This document shows, one piece after another, positions 45,531 through 55,172 of a stretch of 64,000 nt of DNA; the stretch's first letter is position 1, and the number at the start of each line of letters is the position of its first letter. Both the position numbers and the translations under genes were made by a program. The notes under the pieces are model-generated. The model was not told the origin of the DNA. It saw nothing but the letters and a program-made list of their open reading frames with translations, and made no database searches. The stretch is from an uncultured Bacillaceae bacterium (GTDB lineage Bacteria; Bacillota; Bacilli; Bacillales; Bacillaceae_L): NCBI GenBank assembly GCA_947497585.1, contig CANMHG010000007.1:62001-126000 (forward strand). The letters are read 5' to 3'.

Positions 45531-46253
45531 TTATAAAAGGATGTCTGATGCCATTTGAATTGTTTCTGGAGTTGGTGGTTCTACTCCTTCAAGTGGATAG
45601 CGTAGGCCTAGTGCTTGCCATTTGTAAACTCCTAGCTTGTGATAAGGAAGTATTTCAATTTTATCTACATTTGATAATTGATTAATAAAGCCCTTTAGTT
45701 CTTTTAGATCTTCTGGATCATCGGTAATACCAGGAACCAATACATGACGAATCCAGACCGTTTTTTTAAGTTCTGATAGAAGTTGTGCAAACTCTAGAAT
45801 GTGCTCATTCGGTTTACCAGTTAGCTTAAGATGTTTTTGACTATTGATATGTTTTATGTCCAATAGAATGAGATCTGTAACTTCTAACACCATTAGAAGC
45901 TTCTTTTGGAACTCTTCATTATGACTATAACATCCACCAGAGCTATCAATGGTAGTATGGATGCCTAGCTTTTTGCATTCAGTAAAGAGCTCATACAGAA
46001 AATCTAATTGCAATAATGGCTCTCCACCACTAACGGTAATTCCCCCATTAGATGCTTTAATAAATGGTAAATACGATTTTAAATCATCGATAATTTCTTT
46101 AACACTTATTTCTTTTCCTTTTCCAATCCCCCATGTATCAGGGTTATGGCAAAACTGGCATCTTAGTAAACAGCCTTGTGTAAAAACAATATATCTTAAT
46201 CCTGGTCCATCAACGGTACCACAGGACTCGATTGAATGAATGTAACCTTTCAT
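45531..46253 (-). CDS. pflA: Pyruvate formate-lyase activating enzyme
   Basis: A 240-residue radical SAM enzyme that installs the glycyl radical in Pfl[11 protein letters not shown] carries the cluster ligands Cys28, Cys32 and Cys35, VSGGEPLLQ is the SAM-binding GGE motif, and [11 protein letters not shown] and [11 protein letters not shown] are PflA hallmarks. It lies immediately downstream of pflB (104-bp gap with a hairpin) on the same strand. Confidence 0.93.
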   Translation of the reverse strand: MKGYIHSIESCGTVDGPGLRYIVFTQGCLLRCQFCHNPDTWGIGKGKEISVKEIIDDLKSYLPFIKASNGGITVSGGEPLLQLDFLYELFTECKKLGIHTTIDSSGGCYSHNEEFQKKLLMVLEVTDLILLDIKHINSQKHLKLTGKPNEHILEFAQLLSELKKTVWIRHVLVPGITDDPEDLKELKGFINQLSNVDKIEILPYHKLGVYKWQALGLRYPLEGVEPPTPETIQMASDILL

Positions 46254-46298
46254 GGTAGAAAACCCCCCATTAGCAGCATAAAGAAAGCTGTAATTTAA

Positions 46299-46337
46299 AG
46301 TAAAAGAGGCTAGCCTAATAGCTTAACCTCTTTTACT
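46299..46337 (-). terminator. Hairpin between pflB and pflA (partial terminator)
   Basis: GTAAAAGAGG pairs with CCTCTTTTAC across a 17-nt loop, between two co-directional, functionally linked genes. It may attenuate readthrough so that pflA is made at lower level than pflB. Confidence 0.6.
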
Positions 46338-46356
46338 TGTCTTCTATATTATAGTT

Positions 46357-48582
46357 CTATAAACTTCCGTGGAATGTGCGATTAATCACATCGATTTGTT
46401 GCTCACGAGTTAGTTTTACAAAGTTAACTGCATAACCAGAAACACGGATGGTTAATTGTGGGTACTCTTCTGGATGCTCCATTGCATCAAGTAAGGTTTC
46501 ACGATTAAATACATTAATATTTAAATGGTGCCCTTTTTTAACTGCATATCCATCTAAAATCGCTACTAAATTTACAACCTGTGTTTCTTCCTCTTTCCCT
46601 AGTGCTTTTGGCACGATTGAGAAGGTATTGGAAATTCCATCCAATGCATATTCGTATGGTAATTTTGCTACTGAGCTTAATGATGCTAGTGCCCCTTTAG
46701 AATCTCTTCCATGTAATGGGTTTGCTCCTGGTGCAAAGGGTTCTCCAGCACGTCTTCCATCAGGTGTATTTCCTGTTTTTAAGCCATAAACAACATTTGA
46801 AGTAATCGTTAAAATAGATAAAGTGTGTTTAGAGTCTCTGTAGGTTTTATGTTTTCTAAGCTTCGTCATAAATGTTTTCACTAGCTCTACAGCAATATCA
46901 TCTACACGATCATCATTATTCCCATATTTCGGGAAGTCACCGTCGATTTCAAAATCAACTGCAATTCCATTCTCATCTCGAATTGGTTTTACTTTTGCAT
47001 ATTTAATCGCACTTAAAGAATCAGCGACAACAGATAATCCTGCAATTCCTGTTGCCATTGTTCGTTCAACATCTGTATCATGTAAAGCAAGCTCAATGCG
47101 CTCGTAAGAATACTTATCATGCATATAGTGAATCACATTCAGTGTATTAATATACGTCTCCGCAAGCCATTCCATGACATTGTCAAACTTGTTCATTACA
47201 TCTTCATACTCTAAAAATTCTGTAGTAACTGGTGCAAACATAGGTCCAATTTGAGCTTTTAGCTTTTCATCTACACCACCATTTATTGCATACAGTAAAG
47301 CTTTTGCAAGGTTCGCACGTGCCCCAAAAAATTGCATCTGTTTACCAATCTTCATTGCAGATACACAACATGCAATGCCATAGTCATCGCCAAATTCAGG
47401 ACGCATAATATCATCATTTTCATATTGGATAGAGCTAGTTTTGATAGACATGTTTGCACAGTATTTTTTGAATGCTTCTGGCAACTTTGTAGACCATAGG
47501 ACCGTTAAGTTTGGTTCTGGAGCGGGACCTAGGTTATCCAATGTGTGAAGGAATCTAAATGAGTTCTTCGTTACCATTGGAAGTCCTTCTATTGAAACTC
47601 CACCGATTGCCTCAGTTACCCAAGTCGGATCTCCACTGAATAGCTCATTATAATCAGGAGTTCTTGCGAATTTAACTAGACGAAGCTTCATTACAAAATG
47701 ATCAACCAATTCTTGTGCTTCTTCCTCAGTTAATACGCCATTTTTCAAGTCTCTTTCGATATAGATATCTAGGAATGTGCTTGTGCGTCCTAAACTCATT
47801 GCGGCTCCGTTTTGTTCCTTAATAGCAGCAAGGTAACCAAAATACAACCATTGGAAAGCTTCTACAGCCGTTGACGCAGGTTCTGAGATATCAAATCCAT
47901 AAGACTTAGCCATAGCCTTTACTTCTTCTAGTGCTCGAATTTGTTCAGAAACTTCCTCGCGAAGGCGAATCACTTCTTCTGACATTGTTTTTGGACCATT
48001 ACGAAGGTCTGCCTGCTTTTCTTCGATTAACTTATCAATTCCATAAAGTGCTACTCGACGATAGTCACCGATAATTCTCCCACGACCATAAGCATCAGGA
48101 AGACCTGTAATGATACCAGCCTTACGAACAGCTTTCATGTCATCATTATAAGCATCAAAAACACCTTGATTGTGTGTTTTGCGGAAATTTGAAAACACAT
48201 TGCTTACTTCCTCATTCACTTTGTAACCATAGGACTCGCATGCTTGTTCAGCCATTCGAATTCCACCAAATGGTTGTAGAGAGCGCTTAAAAGGTTGATC
48301 CGTTTGTAAGCCTACAATCTTCTCTTGGTTTACGTTTAAATAACCAGCGCCATGTGATGTAATCGTTGATACAATTTCAGTATCCATATCCAGGACACCG
48401 CCTTTTTCGCGTTCCTGTTTTGTAAGCTCCATCACTTGTTTCCAGAGAGCTTTTGTAGGTTCAGTAGCAGGTGCTAAGAAAGATTCATTACCTTCATAGA
48501 TCGATATATTATTTAAAATGAAATCTCTAACATTAATTTCATTTGTCCAGTCACCAAGTGTAAAGCCTTGCCATTGTTTCAT
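46357..48582 (-). CDS. pflB: Formate C-acetyltransferase (pyruvate formate-lyase)
   Basis: A 741-residue glycyl-radical enzyme converting pyruvate and CoA into acetyl-CoA and formate without oxygen. The catalytic pair is Cys405-Cys406 in GIACCVSAM; the glycyl radical is Gly716 in [16 protein letters not shown] precedes the ATG. Upstream (48657-48681) lies a TTCCCT/AGGGAA inverted repeat, and nearby TGTGAA/TCACA-like halves that loosely resemble Fnr or Rex sites, without a clean palindrome. With ldh and pta it supports mixed-acid fermentation. Confidence 0.95.
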   Translation of the reverse strand: MKQWQGFTLGDWTNEINVRDFILNNISIYEGNESFLAPATEPTKALWKQVMELTKQEREKGGVLDMDTEIVSTITSHGAGYLNVNQEKIVGLQTDQPFKRSLQPFGGIRMAEQACESYGYKVNEEVSNVFSNFRKTHNQGVFDAYNDDMKAVRKAGIITGLPDAYGRGRIIGDYRRVALYGIDKLIEEKQADLRNGPKTMSEEVIRLREEVSEQIRALEEVKAMAKSYGFDISEPASTAVEAFQWLYFGYLAAIKEQNGAAMSLGRTSTFLDIYIERDLKNGVLTEEEAQELVDHFVMKLRLVKFARTPDYNELFSGDPTWVTEAIGGVSIEGLPMVTKNSFRFLHTLDNLGPAPEPNLTVLWSTKLPEAFKKYCANMSIKTSSIQYENDDIMRPEFGDDYGIACCVSAMKIGKQMQFFGARANLAKALLYAINGGVDEKLKAQIGPMFAPVTTEFLEYEDVMNKFDNVMEWLAETYINTLNVIHYMHDKYSYERIELALHDTDVERTMATGIAGLSVVADSLSAIKYAKVKPIRDENGIAVDFEIDGDFPKYGNNDDRVDDIAVELVKTFMTKLRKHKTYRDSKHTLSILTITSNVVYGLKTGNTPDGRRAGEPFAPGANPLHGRDSKGALASLSSVAKLPYEYALDGISNTFSIVPKALGKEEETQVVNLVAILDGYAVKKGHHLNINVFNRETLLDAMEHPEEYPQLTIRVSGYAVNFVKLTREQQIDVINRTFHGSL

Positions 48583-48772
48583 GTTAATTTCCCTCCTTGA
48601 ATTAGTACAGGGTTAGTATTTTTTGTATAACAGCTTTATACTTATAAGATACTACGTTCCCTATCGATATAACAGAGGGAATGAGTGACATATTTGTGAA
48701 CCTTTGAGCAAGCGGAATATTTCCCTTGCTTTAAAGAGGTTTGTTAAACTTTCTGCTGAATTAGACCATTCA

Positions 48773-50323
48773 TCACTTCATTTTTGTCGTTTTTTTATTT
48801 ACTAAATAGTCTTCGAAATACGTAAAAGTGAATTCCTCACCACAAAGGGATTTTACTCGTTCTTGCCAGGTGAGTCGTTCAGTTGGTTCCATGAATGTGT
48901 TCTTTATCTCTTTAAACACATCCTTCTCTTTATACATCCCATCTATTTGAAAATGATAACGTAACATGTCACGGATTCCGTCAGCATAGATATAATCCTG
49001 TACATAGATTGGATAGCTAATAAGCATAACTTGAGTTGCTGGGTGCTGGCTCGGTCCTTCTATGTCAAAGACATCTTTTAAAAGTTTATTTGAGACTTCG
49101 TCCATATCACAATCAGGATTTTGATAAAGTTCATATTCTAGCAAGCTTATATAAAAATAAAATAAAGAGATAAATATATCAGCTAAATGTTTTGATTCGA
49201 CCAGTTGTTCTACCATCTTAGGGTCTAACTTATAATAATCAGACAACCATTCACTTTGATAAGGAATGGTCATAAACAATTCTGCCATCCCTTCATGACC
49301 GATATTACTTTGAAACTGCTTAAATTCATAAATATCAGTAGAGGCAAATTGATTATATAAAGCGTGACCTAGTTCGTGGAAACCAGTTGCATAGGCTAAA
49401 TGACTATTTCGATTATTAATGACAAGCTTAATATACTCTGGAGAAATCTCAATACAAAATCCGCCATAGGGAATATGTAAAAGCTCTACATCAATTGGTG
49501 AATTTTTTAAATCTAAACCAAAATAAGATAAGGCTTCTTCAATAGCTACTTTGATTTTTTCACCTGAAAAGATAGATTGATCAACATCAGAGAAGTTTGT
49601 TGCAACAAACAATAGATCGTATACATGTAGAGTTTCATAACCAAAACGTTCTTTTATGCGGTTAACCCACTCATTTATAACAGGCTTACAATTGGAAAAC
49701 ATGCGCAAGCATTCTTCTTTATATTGCTCAAAACTTAAATTAGCCGAACTGAACTTATAATGGTGATAGTTCGTATAGCCGTATTCCCTCGCTTTTTGAT
49801 TCCGCAATTTTAATAAATTCCGAAAGTCTTCTGTTAGTTCATTACTATAGGAGTTCATTGCTTCTACTAATCTACGTCTTACAGATCTGTCCTCGTGATC
49901 CATTAATGCTGAATGAACCTGGCCACTGTTGTAAGTTTTTCCATCTACATCAAAGGTTTTGCTGAATATCTTTCCTTCAAGTTGATTCTTTAGAGTAAGA
50001 ACTACCGTATCTGCTTCAATTTCTTGATTTTGAATTTCTTGTAGCATTAAATGGATACGTTTTTTCCATTGTTTATCCTCTATTTTCGTAGCCCATTCTT
50101 CTAGCATTGCTTTAAAATTTGGATATGTAAGGAGCCTTTGACGAACTTCTGTCATTTCTTGAAGTTTAGGATCTTGCTCGCTCGATGCATACATTTGATA
50201 CGATAGTTGATTTATTTCCTTTGAGAATTTCCCTAGCTTACATAATTCTTCTTCATAGGTCTTTTTCCACTCTACTTCGTCAGTAATTTTAATTAGTTTT
50301 TCCACATCAATAATTTCGTGCAT
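48773..50323 (-). CDS. M3-family oligoendopeptidase (zinc peptidase)
   Basis: About 516 residues. HELGH at 318-322 (counted from the GTG at 50329) is the zinc motif, with the third ligand probably the Glu of GHEGMAELF about 26 residues on. The domain arrangement resembles oligoendopeptidase F and related M3 enzymes, which trim cytoplasmic or imported oligopeptides, but it is shorter than PepF (about 600) and is better called M3-family. The ATG at 50323 has AAAGGAG 8 bases upstream; GTG 50329 is too close. Confidence 0.85.
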   Translation of the reverse strand: MHEIIDVEKLIKITDEVEWKKTYEEELCKLGKFSKEINQLSYQMYASSEQDPKLQEMTEVRQRLLTYPNFKAMLEEWATKIEDKQWKKRIHLMLQEIQNQEIEADTVVLTLKNQLEGKIFSKTFDVDGKTYNSGQVHSALMDHEDRSVRRRLVEAMNSYSNELTEDFRNLLKLRNQKAREYGYTNYHHYKFSSANLSFEQYKEECLRMFSNCKPVINEWVNRIKERFGYETLHVYDLLFVATNFSDVDQSIFSGEKIKVAIEEALSYFGLDLKNSPIDVELLHIPYGGFCIEISPEYIKLVINNRNSHLAYATGFHELGHALYNQFASTDIYEFKQFQSNIGHEGMAELFMTIPYQSEWLSDYYKLDPKMVEQLVESKHLADIFISLFYFYISLLEYELYQNPDCDMDEVSNKLLKDVFDIEGPSQHPATQVMLISYPIYVQDYIYADGIRDMLRYHFQIDGMYKEKDVFKEIKNTFMEPTERLTWQERVKSLCGEEFTFTYFEDYLVNKKTTKMK

Positions 50324-50485
50324 CTTCACGGCTCCTTTGTTTTCAGTTATCCAGATAAATTAATCATAACGTTAATAGATAGAATTGTTTATATAAATCT
50401 GATAATTTAAATAATAAATTGTTATATACTAACATGTCCTTTATACTTTATTTAACAACATACATTAAGAAAAAGGTGTCGTTTG

Positions 50486-51427
50486 GTGGAAATAAGATTG
50501 TTTCGAGACAAGGATATTAATGAAATAGCAGATATAATCAACGAGATATACCATGTTGAAAAAGTTGGAGGACTGACAACCATTGAAGAGCTTAACCAAT
50601 GGTTTGATGAGCCTGGGGAAGAAATAAGAGAAAACACACTTGTCGTTTTACATGATGAAAGGATCATTGGCTATAATGCTTTATGTCATGTAAAGGGAGA
50701 CTCCTCCATACATGTATATAGTTATGGTACCGTGCACCCTGATTGGAGAAGGAAGGGTATTGGGACTTTGCTTGTACGCAAATCAATCGAACATCTTAGC
50801 CAACGTGCTCAAAAAGATAAACAAAAAGTAATCTACGATCAAATGGTACGAACAAATATAAAGGGACAAAATGAACTAGCCCAAAAGCTAGGTCTAGAAA
50901 AACACACAGATCTATTATCATATAGGTGTCAATCACTAGAAGAATTTAAAGTATTACTACCTAAGGGTTATTCTATTATCACTCCGACTTTAGATGATGC
51001 AGCTGATTGGGCTTCAATAAATAATGACGCATTTTCTTGGCGACCAAGTCTTGATCAGTTAACAGTTGAAAGTGTTAAATACGAGTTTGCTAGTTCAGAG
51101 TTCTCAGAACAATTTTATCTGCTTTGTGTAAATGAAGATGGAGAGAGAGTTGGATTTTTATCGAGTTATATTTCCAATGAAAAGAAAGGCGTTATTTCAA
51201 CCATTGCTGTTCATCGTAACTATCAAGGTCAAGGAATTGGGAAAGTCCTATTACGGGAGGTTATAAACAGAATGAAACAAGCAGGGGTAATGGAAGTCAG
51301 GTTAACCGTTGACACACAAAATCCTACTTCTGCTATTAAGCTATACGAAGCCCATGGATTTTCAGCTGATAAACAAATTATTGAATACATATACCCTATA
51401 TATCCTACCGAGGAGGCAACAAAATGA
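50486..51427 (+). CDS. Tandem-GNAT acetyltransferase
   Basis: About 313 residues with two GNAT folds. The first has HPDWRRKGIGTLLV (about residue 87) and the second has VHRNYQGQGIGKVLLREV (about residue 245) followed by LYEAHGF. Start GTG 50486 or TTG 50483 after AAAAGG. Its stop (TGA) overlaps the ATG of the 3-hydroxyacyl-CoA dehydrogenase gene by 4 bases, so the pair is translationally coupled, suggesting a shared acyl or amino-acid pathway. Substrate unknown. Confidence 0.75.
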   Translation: MEIRLFRDKDINEIADIINEIYHVEKVGGLTTIEELNQWFDEPGEEIRENTLVVLHDERIIGYNALCHVKGDSSIHVYSYGTVHPDWRRKGIGTLLVRKSIEHLSQRAQKDKQKVIYDQMVRTNIKGQNELAQKLGLEKHTDLLSYRCQSLEEFKVLLPKGYSIITPTLDDAADWASINNDAFSWRPSLDQLTVESVKYEFASSEFSEQFYLLCVNEDGERVGFLSSYISNEKKGVISTIAVHRNYQGQGIGKVLLREVINRMKQAGVMEVRLTVDTQNPTSAIKLYEAHGFSADKQIIEYIYPIYPTEEATK

Positions 51428-52362
51428 GTGAACAAACAATTTGTGTTCTAGGTTCTGGCACAATGGGGCATGGCATTGGTCAAGTTTTTGCAGCAGCCTC
51501 ATTTCCTGTTGTTATTTACGATATTAATGAGCAGGTATTGCAGCTTGCAAAATCAAGAATTCATACAAACCTAAAGCTAATGGCTGCGGAAAATTACATC
51601 ACTTTAGAAGATATTGCTAGAATTGAATCTAATATTTCTTTTTCTACTGATTTGCAGCTTGCTGCTAAAAATGCACGTCTAGTTATTGAAGCAGTTCCGG
51701 AGATTATAGAGTTGAAAAAGGATATTTATAAAAAGCTGGAAACAATCATAGATAATCATACAATCGTTGCATCAAATACCTCTACCTACTCAATTGAGAG
51801 GCTAGCAGAGGATGTTTCGTTTGCAGAACGTATGCTGGTTGTCCACTTTTTTAATCCTGCTCATTTAGTTCGTTTAGTTGAAGTCGTACCTAGTGTAAAA
51901 ACAAAGAGTGAAGTAGTTGAGTATGTTGTTAAACTATTAACAACTTGTGGGAAAAATGCTGTACGGTTACAAAAGGATATTCCAGGATTTATTGCAAATA
52001 GACTTCAAGCAGCTGTAGTGAGAGAAGCACTATATTTGCTTGAACAAGGGATTGCAGATGCACGTTCGATTGATAGTGTCATTGCAGATGGACCAGGGAT
52101 GCGCTGGGCTTTCGATGGACCTATTCAAATTGCCGATTTTGGAGGATTAGATATTTGGGAAAAAGTGACGGGTAACCTTTTTCCGGAATTAGATACACGT
52201 ACAAATGCTCCTACTTCAATTAGTGAAAAAGTGCAGTCCAACAAATTAGGGGCTAAAAGTGGAGAAGGATTTTATCAATATGACCGAGAAGAAGTAACCC
52301 TTGCTGCCAAAGAACGTGACCGGAAATTAATAAAGCTCTTGGCAATTAAGGAAACTGAGTGA
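51424..52362 (+). CDS. 3-hydroxyacyl-CoA dehydrogenase family protein
   Basis: A 312-residue NAD-dependent dehydrogenase. VLGSGTMGHGIGQVFAAA is the N-terminal Rossmann motif, SNTSTYSIERLAE and VVHFFNPAHLVRLVEVV form the catalytic core (His146-type His-Glu dyad), and ANRLQAAVVREALYLLEQ begins the all-helical C-terminal domain. Close relatives include 3-hydroxybutyryl-CoA dehydrogenase, but the PGMRWAFDGPIQIADFGGLD segment recalls the lambda-crystallin/carnitine-dehydrogenase branch, so the substrate should be left open. Coupled by a 4-base ATGA overlap to the GNAT gene. Confidence 0.82.
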   Translation: MSEQTICVLGSGTMGHGIGQVFAAASFPVVIYDINEQVLQLAKSRIHTNLKLMAAENYITLEDIARIESNISFSTDLQLAAKNARLVIEAVPEIIELKKDIYKKLETIIDNHTIVASNTSTYSIERLAEDVSFAERMLVVHFFNPAHLVRLVEVVPSVKTKSEVVEYVVKLLTTCGKNAVRLQKDIPGFIANRLQAAVVREALYLLEQGIADARSIDSVIADGPGMRWAFDGPIQIADFGGLDIWEKVTGNLFPELDTRTNAPTSISEKVQSNKLGAKSGEGFYQYDREEVTLAAKERDRKLIKLLAIKETE

Positions 52363-52385
52363 AAAATTGGCTGTCTTCTACCATT

Positions 52386-52620
52386 AAGCGGCCTTGTCCT
52401 TAAGTAAGCAAACTGCGATAGTGAAATAAACGGAGATTTTCCGGTTAAATTTAGAATGAAGCTCTTTCGGGGATAAATAGGGGAAGGTTTTCCGGTTATG
52501 CCAAGCAAAATCCCTTAATTTCATGTTTCTTGAGTAAATAGGCGGAATCTCTCCGCCTATTAAAGCCATTTTTAAGGATATTTTCTATTTAAGCGGAATT
52601 CTTCCGTCTATTTATCAAAA
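52386..52620. repeat. Decayed palindromic repeats, spacing about 50-60 bp
   Basis: Four units with a CGGA...TCCG-type core (cores begin near 52431, 52482, 52543 and 52593) surrounded by AAATA/TATTT. The best is ATAGGCGGA-ATCTC-TCCGCCTAT at 52540-52561, a perfect 9-bp stem with 5-nt loop. The intergenic stretch (287 bp) has no gene. Confidence 0.7.
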
Positions 52621-52649
52621 TCTGATGCTTATCTAATCTCTACCTTTAA

Positions 52650-53903
52650 CTAAGTCATTTCTACTTTCACTTTTAGTGGCACTAATGCCTTTGTTTCATC
52701 TATGTGTATAAAGGCATCGTAACGTTCAGACATCACGGAAGGCACATAATTTCCTAAATGCTCATATTCAGGGTGATAAACAACACCGATTGCTCTGTGA
52801 CCTACTGGCTTGGTAAAAAGGTGCTTATTATCCTCTGTAAAAAGAATAGCCTTATTAAACGCACCCGCCTCGTGCATTACATCCTCCCAGCTATTCTTTT
52901 CAGCAACTGGTACATTCATAACCTCCAATGGATCTCCCCATCTTTTTGCAGCAACAACAGATCCTCGGTGAGTTCCGAACCCGATGGCATATACTTGTTC
53001 TTGACCAAACCTTTCACGCATGATTTGTCCAACATTCACTAGTCCTTCACCCTTCATATCGGTCGCCCGTGCATCACCAATGTGGGTATTGTGTTCCCAA
53101 ATAATAACCTTTTCATCGTCACCATGATAATGAAGGAGTTCGTCCACCGTATCTGCCATATGGTAGTCACGTACGTTCCAAGAGGCAGTATCGTCTTGAA
53201 CCATAGCCCGATAATATTGTTCAGCGTTTGCAGCAACAAGGGCATTTACTTGAAGGTTTAAAGTAGCCTCTTCAGACTGGTGATGTATAAAATTTGTACG
53301 AACTTTTTGAAGTAGTTCAATGACCTCATTTACACAATCCTCAGATAAAAAGGAAGCGGCAACTCCATAATTTTCTGGTTTTCGATTATGAGGTTCAAAA
53401 CATGCAAAGGCAGCTTTTGCTGTTTCAACATCAGGAGACTTAATTTTCTCTAAATAATTTATGATTTCCTCCATGGACTCCCACAGACTGTATACATCAA
53501 TTCCATAAAAGCCAACTTGCTTCTCATGATTTTGGTTGTACTGTTTTAACCACTCAGTTAACTGTAGTACTTCTTCATTTGCCCACATCCATGATGGCCA
53601 ACGATTAAATTGTTTTAAAGCCTCTCTACCATTTTGATAGGTTTGGTCATATCCTTTTATATATCGATTTACTTCAAAACAAGAAGGCCAGTCCCCTTCA
53701 ACAGCTATTATTGAAAATCCTTTTTGCTGAATTAATCGCTTTGTAATTTCGGCACGATATGTATAATATTCTGAAGTCCCATGAGATGCCTCACCTAGTA
53801 ATACAACCTTTCGATCACCAATAGCATCAACAATTTTTTGTAAATCATCTTCTGTTTGTAATTTAAATGAATGTTCTTTAATATCACTAATGAGCCTATT
53901 CAA
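52650..53903 (-). CDS. Erythromycin-esterase-family protein
   Basis: A 417-residue member of the Ere/succinoglycan-biosynthesis-protein family. VVLLGEASHGTSEYYTYR (about residue 34) and VEGDWPSCFEVNRY carry the conserved acidic and His residues; EHNTHIGDARATDM and GFGTHRGSVVAA are further family motifs. Chromosomal Bacillus members often do not hydrolyse macrolides, so resistance should not be inferred; function is unknown. TTG start with GGGGTGA upstream. Confidence 0.82.
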   Translation of the reverse strand: MNRLISDIKEHSFKLQTEDDLQKIVDAIGDRKVVLLGEASHGTSEYYTYRAEITKRLIQQKGFSIIAVEGDWPSCFEVNRYIKGYDQTYQNGREALKQFNRWPSWMWANEEVLQLTEWLKQYNQNHEKQVGFYGIDVYSLWESMEEIINYLEKIKSPDVETAKAAFACFEPHNRKPENYGVAASFLSEDCVNEVIELLQKVRTNFIHHQSEEATLNLQVNALVAANAEQYYRAMVQDDTASWNVRDYHMADTVDELLHYHGDDEKVIIWEHNTHIGDARATDMKGEGLVNVGQIMRERFGQEQVYAIGFGTHRGSVVAAKRWGDPLEVMNVPVAEKNSWEDVMHEAGAFNKAILFTEDNKHLFTKPVGHRAIGVVYHPEYEHLGNYVPSVMSERYDAFIHIDETKALVPLKVKVEMT

Positions 53904-54048
53904 AGATATTCACCCCTTTTTAGAGTAGTTTCTCCTTAATTTTTAAAAAATACTACCTATCAAAATGAGACAAATCTGTTCTTTTCAATGTAAAACTAAG
54001 TAAAATCAGATACAATAAAGGTGAACTGTAGGTAAGGTTGTGATTTTT

Positions 54049-54225
54049 TTGAACAAACGTATTAATTGTTTTCATTGTAAGCATTTCTATACAACATGGG
54101 ATCCAAAATTTCCAAAGGGCTGTCGCGCATTTAATTTTAAAACCTCATCAATGCCTTCAGTTACCGTTCACCAATCATCTGGAAACCACTGTTTAAAATA
54201 CGAAGACAAACGCCCAAAAAAATAA
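54049..54225 (+). CDS. Small cysteine-rich protein (58 aa), putative zinc-binding
   Basis: Begins MNKRINCFHCKHFYTTWDP. The CFHC pair, a third Cys in KGCRAF and a fourth in NHCLKYE suggest a zinc ribbon. Such short proteins are widespread in Bacillus and are sometimes labelled uracil-DNA glycosylase, which seems a mislabel since no glycosylase motif is present. TTG 54049 has AAGG 11 bases upstream; a GTG at 54040 is too near. The DUF5327 gene follows after 17 bp. Confidence 0.6.
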   Translation: MNKRINCFHCKHFYTTWDPKFPKGCRAFNFKTSSMPSVTVHQSSGNHCLKYEDKRPKK

Positions 54226-54242
54226 GAAGGGAAACGTCAGCC

Positions 54243-54500
54243 ATGCAAATTCCTTTACATAAAATACTAACAAAAATGCAAACCGAACTTGACCAAGCCA
54301 AACAAACCAATAACGAAGAAAAAATAAAAGAACACTTACTTGTAATACGAACTCTAAGTGACCTTGTAGTTGAAGAAGGAAGTAGGGTTGAAAGCCCCAA
54401 ACCAGCGACAACACCATTCATTCAACAACCAGTTTCAACAACACAATCCACCAAACTAAAAGAAGATGATGGTAACGGAGACTCCATTTTTGATTTTTAA
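54243..54500 (+). CDS. YwdI-like (DUF5327) small protein
   Basis: An 85-residue protein with an N-terminal helical part (LHKILTKMQTELDQAK, NNEEKIKEHLLVIRTLSDLV) and a disordered C-terminus ending GDSIFDF. This matches the short YwdI protein of B. subtilis, which also lies near ywdK and gerQ. Function unknown. AAGAAGGGAAA precedes the ATG. Confidence 0.7.
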   Translation: MQIPLHKILTKMQTELDQAKQTNNEEKIKEHLLVIRTLSDLVVEEGSRVESPKPATTPFIQQPVSTTQSTKLKEDDGNGDSIFDF

Positions 54501-54536
54501 AAGTGGTTGAAAGAACAAATCCCCTTACTTAAGGTT

Positions 54537-54724
54537 GAGTGGATTGGAGCGGAAGGCACTTGACTCCTGCGGGATGCAGAGGGAAGTGTGAGACCCCACA
54601 GGCGTTTACGCCGAGGAGGCTCACATCACTCCCCGATGGGAATCCGTTCTTGAAAAAGCCGGCAGTTTGGCTTTTTCATGATTCCCCGCGGAAAGCAAGT
54701 GCCTGCAGCGCAAAGAAACGGTCT
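54537..54724. repeat. GC-rich intergenic element, copy C, with palindromic insertion
   Basis: Matches the reverse complement of copy A (40301-40430) along its length, including GGCACTTGACTCCTGCGG and the CCGCGGAAAGCAAGTGCC end, but carries an extra ~54 bp. The extra piece (about 54638-54686) folds on itself: GGGAAT and TGAAAAAGCC pair with GGCTTTTTCA and ATTCCC. The 331-bp gap from 54501 to 54831 has no gene. Confidence 0.85.
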
Positions 54725-54831
54725 AAATTCAATAAGAAAGACCTGGTAACGTCTTGGTAAGATTCTAAGAAAAAAACTACCACTCATACATTCACCACAA
54801 CTGATAAAAAATAACGTATGGAGGTGGTTTC

Positions 54832-55134
54832 ATGCCAATTACTACAGGCAATGGTGGATTTAACGATGTCTTTGCATTTGACGAAGTAGAATCAGGAGCA
54901 GATGCAAAACTAAATGAAGATAGATATGAAGTATTCATTAATCAACAATTCGTAGGTCATAAAACGTTATTAACCCAAGGTGACCATCTAACCGATATAG
55001 ATAACTTTTTAAAATCACAAGGAATTACATCCTTCAAATCCACTATAGATGGCGACCATTATCTGATTGAAGCAAGCACAGAGGATCAAACCAAAGCAAG
55101 AGACGCACTAAACGTATATTTTACAAACCGATAA
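54832..55134 (+). CDS. Small hypothetical protein (100 aa)
   Basis: A 100-residue acidic protein (MPITTGNGGFNDVFAFDEV at the start; NQQFVGHKTLLTQGDHL in the middle). GGAGGTGG is 7 bases before the ATG. It has no signal peptide or membrane segment and I do not recognise a fold, though it has alternating strands and a final helix (TKARDALNVYF). A terminator hairpin follows; the neighbour on the opposite strand is pxpC. Confidence 0.6.
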   Translation: MPITTGNGGFNDVFAFDEVESGADAKLNEDRYEVFINQQFVGHKTLLTQGDHLTDIDNFLKSQGITSFKSTIDGDHYLIEASTEDQTKARDALNVYFTNR

Positions 55135-55136
55135 AA

Positions 55137-55172
55137 GAGGAGGGACGGAAACCTTGGTTTCAATCCCTCCTT
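55137..55172. terminator. Terminator between the hypothetical gene and pxpC
   Basis: GGAGGGA pairs with TCCCTCC, with GAAACC/GGTTTC continuing the stem; a short T-rich end follows. It overlaps the end of pxpC. Confidence 0.65.

Noticed and set aside
48657..48700. Definite Fnr or Rex operator upstream of pflB
   Set aside because: Only half-sites (TGTGAA-like) and an unrelated TTCCCT/AGGGAA inverted repeat are present; no full consensus palindrome.
52650..53903. Macrolide-resistance determinant
   Set aside because: The family name comes from Ere esterases, but chromosomal Bacillus members are not known to confer resistance; only a family-level call is justified.
54539..54760. 73-codon ORF after the DUF5327 gene
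   Set aside because: It is a reading of GC-rich repeat copy C.
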